Positions 60,896 through 64,000 of a DNA stretch of 64,000 nt are shown piece after piece (position 1 is the first letter of the stretch; the number at the start of each line of letters is the position of its first letter). Source of the stretch: Mycobacterium szulgai. Its GTDB lineage: Bacteria; Actinomycetota; Actinomycetes; Mycobacteriales; Mycobacteriaceae. The translations under genes and the position numbers were made by a program. The notes below the pieces were generated by a model. That model was given only the letters and a program-made list of their open reading frames with translations. It did no database searches and had not been told where the DNA came from. The stretch spans positions 48,976 through 112,975 of the forward strand of contig NZ_LQPW01000125.1 in assembly GCF_002116635.1 (NCBI RefSeq). Reading direction: 5' to 3'.

Positions 60896-63800
60896 ATGGA
60901 AAACTCGTTTCCACTAACTCGCGGACAGCTTGGCATTTGGATGTCCCAGGAAATAGACGGATTAAAAACAGAATGGCAAGTCAGTCAGTTCGTCGTCATC
61001 AATGGAGAGGTCGACGTTGATCTGCTCAAAAGGGCGATATGTCAAGCGGTAGCCGAGGCCGAACCGGCCAGCGCCGCATTTTTTGAGATCGACGGCGAAG
61101 TTCGGCAGAAAACAGCCAAGTATCCCCACATCGAATTTCCCATTTTTGACCTGACCGATTTGTGCGAGCCCGTGCCGGAGGCTTTTCGATTGGGTTCATT
61201 GATGCAGCGGACACCGATGTCGTTTGCCGGACCGCTCTTCCGATTCGCGTTGTTTCAGACCCGGGCCGACCAATTCTATCTATTCATCTGTTGCCACCAC
61301 ATCGTGGTTGACGGATTCGGCTCGGTGCTGTGGGCCAATCGGATCGCATCTATATACACCGCGATCGCCTCGGGGACACCGACGCCACCGGCGCTCTTCG
61401 GCTCACTGCAAGCCATGGTTGATTGCGAGCTGGAGTACGAGGCATCCGCGGAATACTGCCAGGATGAGGCCTATTGGCGGGCGAACCTGCCGACGCAGAC
61501 CGAGTCGGGTTACCAATTGCCGAACGTGGCGGACTGCGATCCGTCCACGGCTTCGATTCCGGTTCAGTTGGACCCCGCGGTGGTGCGGCGAGTCGACGAA
61601 TTCGCCGGGGCACTGGGCATTCGTCGGTCGTCGGTCATCACGGCGGCGTGCGCGCTTATCGTGCGGGCCTGGTGTGGTGGCGGATCAGAGGTGGCGCTGG
61701 ATTTCCCGGTCAGCCGGCGCACTAGTCCGCAATTAATGACGTTTCCCGGGACGATTGCCGGGATAGTGCCGCTGGTGCTGACGGCTCCGGCGGAATCTGC
61801 AATCGGCGACTTCTGCCAGCACGTACACGCGCGGATACGTGAAGCAATGGAGCACCAACGCTTTCCGGTGCAATTTATGCAACCAGCGGCCAATCGAGTG
61901 GCCATCAATTTTTTGCCGTCCACGACACTCATGCCTTTCGACGGTGCTCCGGCGCAGGCGGTGTATCGGACTTTCGGCCGGGTAAGCCATTTCGGCTTCT
62001 TTTTCGTCCGAGACGGCGATCGCCTCTTTTTGAGTACCGTCGGCGCGGGCCGGCCGTTTGCGGATTTGGATAGCGCTGATCTGGTGAAGCGGATCGAGCG
62101 GGTCTTATCGGAGGTGACCGCTGATCCGGCCCAACGGTTGTCGTCGCTGGATCTGCTCGATGCGGCAAACCGCGCGCGACTCGATGAAGCGGGCAACCGC
62201 GCGGTACTGAGCGCCATACCGCCGGCGGCGGCGTCGATTCCGGCGATGTTCGCCGCCCAGGTCGCGCAGCGCCCGCAGGCGACGGCGCTGGTGTGCAACG
62301 GCGACCAGTGGAGCTATCGCCGCCTGGATCAGGCCGCCAACCGGCTAGCCCAGCTGCTGAGCGGTCACGGGGTGGGTCCGGGGGACGTGGTGGCGCTGTT
62401 GTTGGAGCGCTCGGCCCAAACAATCGTCGCGATCCTCGCGGTGCTCAAGACCGGAGCGGCGTATCTGCCGGTGGATCCCGCCTACCCGACTGCGCGCGTC
62501 GCGTTACTGCTCGACGATGCGCAACCGAAAATCGCGCTGAGCACCGCCGTCCTCGCCGGGCGACTACAGGCATCCGGTCTAACAGTGCTGGACGTCAATG
62601 CCGGGGGTGACCAGCCCTGCGTGGGCCTCCCTTATCCGGACCCGGACCACGTCGCCTACCTGATCTACACCTCGGGCACCACCGGAACCCCCAAGGGCGT
62701 GGCGATCACCCACCGCAACGTCACCCAGCTGTTCAGCGCTGTGCGCGAGAAGCTGACGCCGGCGGTGGGGCAGGTCTGGAGCCAGTGGCATTCCTACGCC
62801 TTCGACGTATCGGTATGGGAGATCTGGGGAGCGCTGCTGCACGGCGGCCGGCTGGTGGTGGTCCCCGAAGGCATCACCCGTTCCCCCTCCGACCTGCTTG
62901 CGCTATTGGTGGCCGAACGGGTCAATGTGCTGAGCCAGACGCCGTCGGCGTTCTATGCCCTGCTGGCCGCAGATGCGGGACAGCCAGAGCTGCAACGTCA
63001 ACTGGCGCTGGACACCGTGGTGTTCGGGGGCGAGGCGCTGCAGCCGCAACGGATAGCGGCGTGGCTCGACGATCGTCCGGGCCGGCCGCGGCTGATCAAC
63101 ATGTACGGCACCACCGAGACGACGGTGCACGCATCCACGCGGGAGATCGTCGCCGGCGACGTGCGCAGCGGCGCCAGTCCGCTCGGCCTGCCGTTGGCGA
63201 ATCTGGGTTTCTTCGTACTCGATGACTGGCTGCGGCCGGTGCCCGCCGGGGTGGTGGGCGAGTTGTATGTGGCCGGCGCGGGCGTGGGGTGTGGGTATTG
63301 GCGGCGGCCGGGTCTGACGGCGTCGCGGTTTGTGGCGTGCCCGGACGGTGCGCCCGGGATGCGCATGTACCGCACCGGCGACGTGGTGCGCCGTGACGTT
63401 GACGGCCAGCTGGAGTTCCTGGGCCGGGCCGACGAACAGGTCAAGATTCGGGGATATCGCATCGAGCCCGGCGAGGTCACTGCGGCATTGGCCGAACTGG
63501 ATGGGGTGGGGCAGGCGGTGGTGGTCGCCCGCGAGGACCGCCCGGGGGACAAGCGGTTGGTGGGTTATGTCACCGGCGTGGTGGATACGGCGGCGGTGCG
63601 TGCCCAGTTGGCGCAGCGGTTGCCGCACTTCATGGTTCCCGCGGCGGTCGTGGTGGTGGGTTCATTGCCGTTGACGGTCAACGGGAAGTTGGACGTGCGT
63701 GCCTTGCCGGCCCCCGAGTATGGGGAGGTGGGGCGGTATCGGGGGCCGGCTAATGCGGTGGAGGAGGTGCTGGCCCGGATTTTTGCCCAGGTTTTGGGGC

Positions 63801-64000
63801 TGGCGCGGGTGGGGGTGGCGGAGTCGTTTTTCGATTTGGGCGGCGACAGCATTTCCTCGATGCAGGTGGTGGCGCGGGCGCGCGAAGCCGGGGTGGTGTG
63901 CCGGCCGCGCGATGTGTTCACCGAGCGCACGGTGGCCGGATTGGCGCGGGTGGCCCGGGTGGGGATGGCGCCGGTGGCTGATGCGGGGACAGGGGTGGCG
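60896..64000 (+). CDS. Nonribosomal peptide synthetase, starter C-A-T, 3' end outside window
   Basis: The 5' part of an NRPS, 1035 codons to the edge with no stop. Start ATG 60896 follows GAAGGTG. Residues 5 to about 430 are a condensation domain (LTRGQLGIWMSQEI; active HHIVVDG). At the N-terminus of the protein this suggests a starter domain that acylates the first amino acid. An A domain follows, with YTSGTTGTPKG near residue 593, NMYGTTETT, YRTGDVV, GRADEQVKIRGYRIEP and NGKLDVRALP. A carrier domain with LGGDSI is near 982. GGDS-type carriers often precede an epimerisation domain. By eye the binding-pocket residues read about D-V-W-S-V-G-M-V-H, closest to threonine codes. The product is unknown. 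Confidence 0.92.
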   Translation, partial: MENSFPLTRGQLGIWMSQEIDGLKTEWQVSQFVVINGEVDVDLLKRAICQAVAEAEPASAAFFEIDGEVRQKTAKYPHIEFPIFDLTDLCEPVPEAFRLGSLMQRTPMSFAGPLFRFALFQTRADQFYLFICCHHIVVDGFGSVLWANRIASIYTAIASGTPTPPALFGSLQAMVDCELEYEASAEYCQDEAYWRANLPTQTESGYQLPNVADCDPSTASIPVQLDPAVVRRVDEFAGALGIRRSSVITAACALIVRAWCGGGSEVALDFPVSRRTSPQLMTFPGTIAGIVPLVLTAPAESAIGDFCQHVHARIREAMEHQRFPVQFMQPAANRVAINFLPSTTLMPFDGAPAQAVYRTFGRVSHFGFFFVRDGDRLFLSTVGAGRPFADLDSADLVKRIERVLSEVTADPAQRLSSLDLLDAANRARLDEAGNRAVLSAIPPAAASIPAMFAAQVAQRPQATALVCNGDQWSYRRLDQAANRLAQLLSGHGVGPGDVVALLLERSAQTIVAILAVLKTGAAYLPVDPAYPTARVALLLDDAQPKIALSTAVLAGRLQASGLTVLDVNAGGDQPCVGLPYPDPDHVAYLIYTSGTTGTPKGVAITHRNVTQLFSAVREKLTPAVGQVWSQWHSYAFDVSVWEIWGALLHGGRLVVVPEGITRSPSDLLALLVAERVNVLSQTPSAFYALLAADAGQPELQRQLALDTVVFGGEALQPQRIAAWLDDRPGRPRLINMYGTTETTVHASTREIVAGDVRSGASPLGLPLANLGFFVLDDWLRPVPAGVVGELYVAGAGVGCGYWRRPGLTASRFVACPDGAPGMRMYRTGDVVRRDVDGQLEFLGRADEQVKIRGYRIEPGEVTAALAELDGVGQAVVVAREDRPGDKRLVGYVTGVVDTAAVRAQLAQRLPHFMVPAAVVVVGSLPLTVNGKLDVRALPAPEYGEVGRYRGPANAVEEVLARIFAQVLGLARVGVAESFFDLGGDSISSMQVVARAREAGVVCRPRDVFTERTVAGLARVARVGMAPVADAGTGVA

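Overview
The window is GC-rich actinobacterial DNA from a Mycobacterium, most likely a slow-growing species outside the M. tuberculosis complex. The evidence is three PPE-family genes, a WhiB2 regulator, mycobacterial arabinogalactan and F420 genes, and a gene order that follows M. tuberculosis H37Rv Rv3243c to Rv3282 almost gene for gene (read here in the opposite direction). Locus tags in the entries are my recollection of orthologues, not search results.

Layout. Positions 1-3758 hold the 5' part of a minus-strand nonribosomal peptide synthetase (NRPS) that runs off the left edge. Positions 4211-13840 hold a flavin-reductase-like protein, maf-accE5-accD5 on the minus strand, a PPE protein with a glycine-rich PGRS-like tail, birA, a PH-domain membrane protein, a GtrA-like flippase, and purK-purE-fadE25. 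At 14052-17243 there is a three-gene signalling cassette: a receiver fused to a PP2C/SpoIIE-type phosphatase, a CHASE3-like histidine kinase and an Rcp1-like receiver. It converges on a sulfate-permease/carbonic-anhydrase fusion gene. A CoA-transferase, a methyltransferase and a cation-diffusion-like protein follow.

Positions 22566-26974 form an accessory patch: a frameshifted old-yellow-enzyme pseudogene, an internally inverted relic of a PacL-type gene, two PPE genes with SHOCT-like C-termini, and a degenerate stretch. The metal-efflux pair pacL1-ctpC then resumes the conserved order. Next come a TIGR03089-type protein, cpsA, the rhamnose and mannose sugar-nucleotide genes rmlD-wbbL1-manB, a Nudix-mamA-fbiB-fbiA minus-strand operon, whiB2, two small conserved genes, pmmA-Rv3256c-manA, two tandem FAD monooxygenases, an amino-acid permease, alkB-rubA-rubB-alkX, sahH, tmk and mtrA-mtrB-lpqB-Rv3243c.

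From about 59055 the conserved order stops. A polytopic membrane protein is followed by a second NRPS (starter condensation, adenylation, carrier) that runs off the right edge.

Functionally the core is envelope and central metabolism: acyl-CoA carboxylation, cell-wall sugar nucleotides and their transfer (rmlD, wbbL1, manB, pmmA, manA, cpsA), the MtrAB-LpqB division and envelope signalling system, coenzyme F420 synthesis, and alkane hydroxylation. The least conventional content is at the edges and in the insertions: the two NRPS genes, the kinase/phosphatase cassette, the PPE variants and the scrambled relic. No rRNA, tRNA, CRISPR array, insertion sequence or phage gene was recognised.
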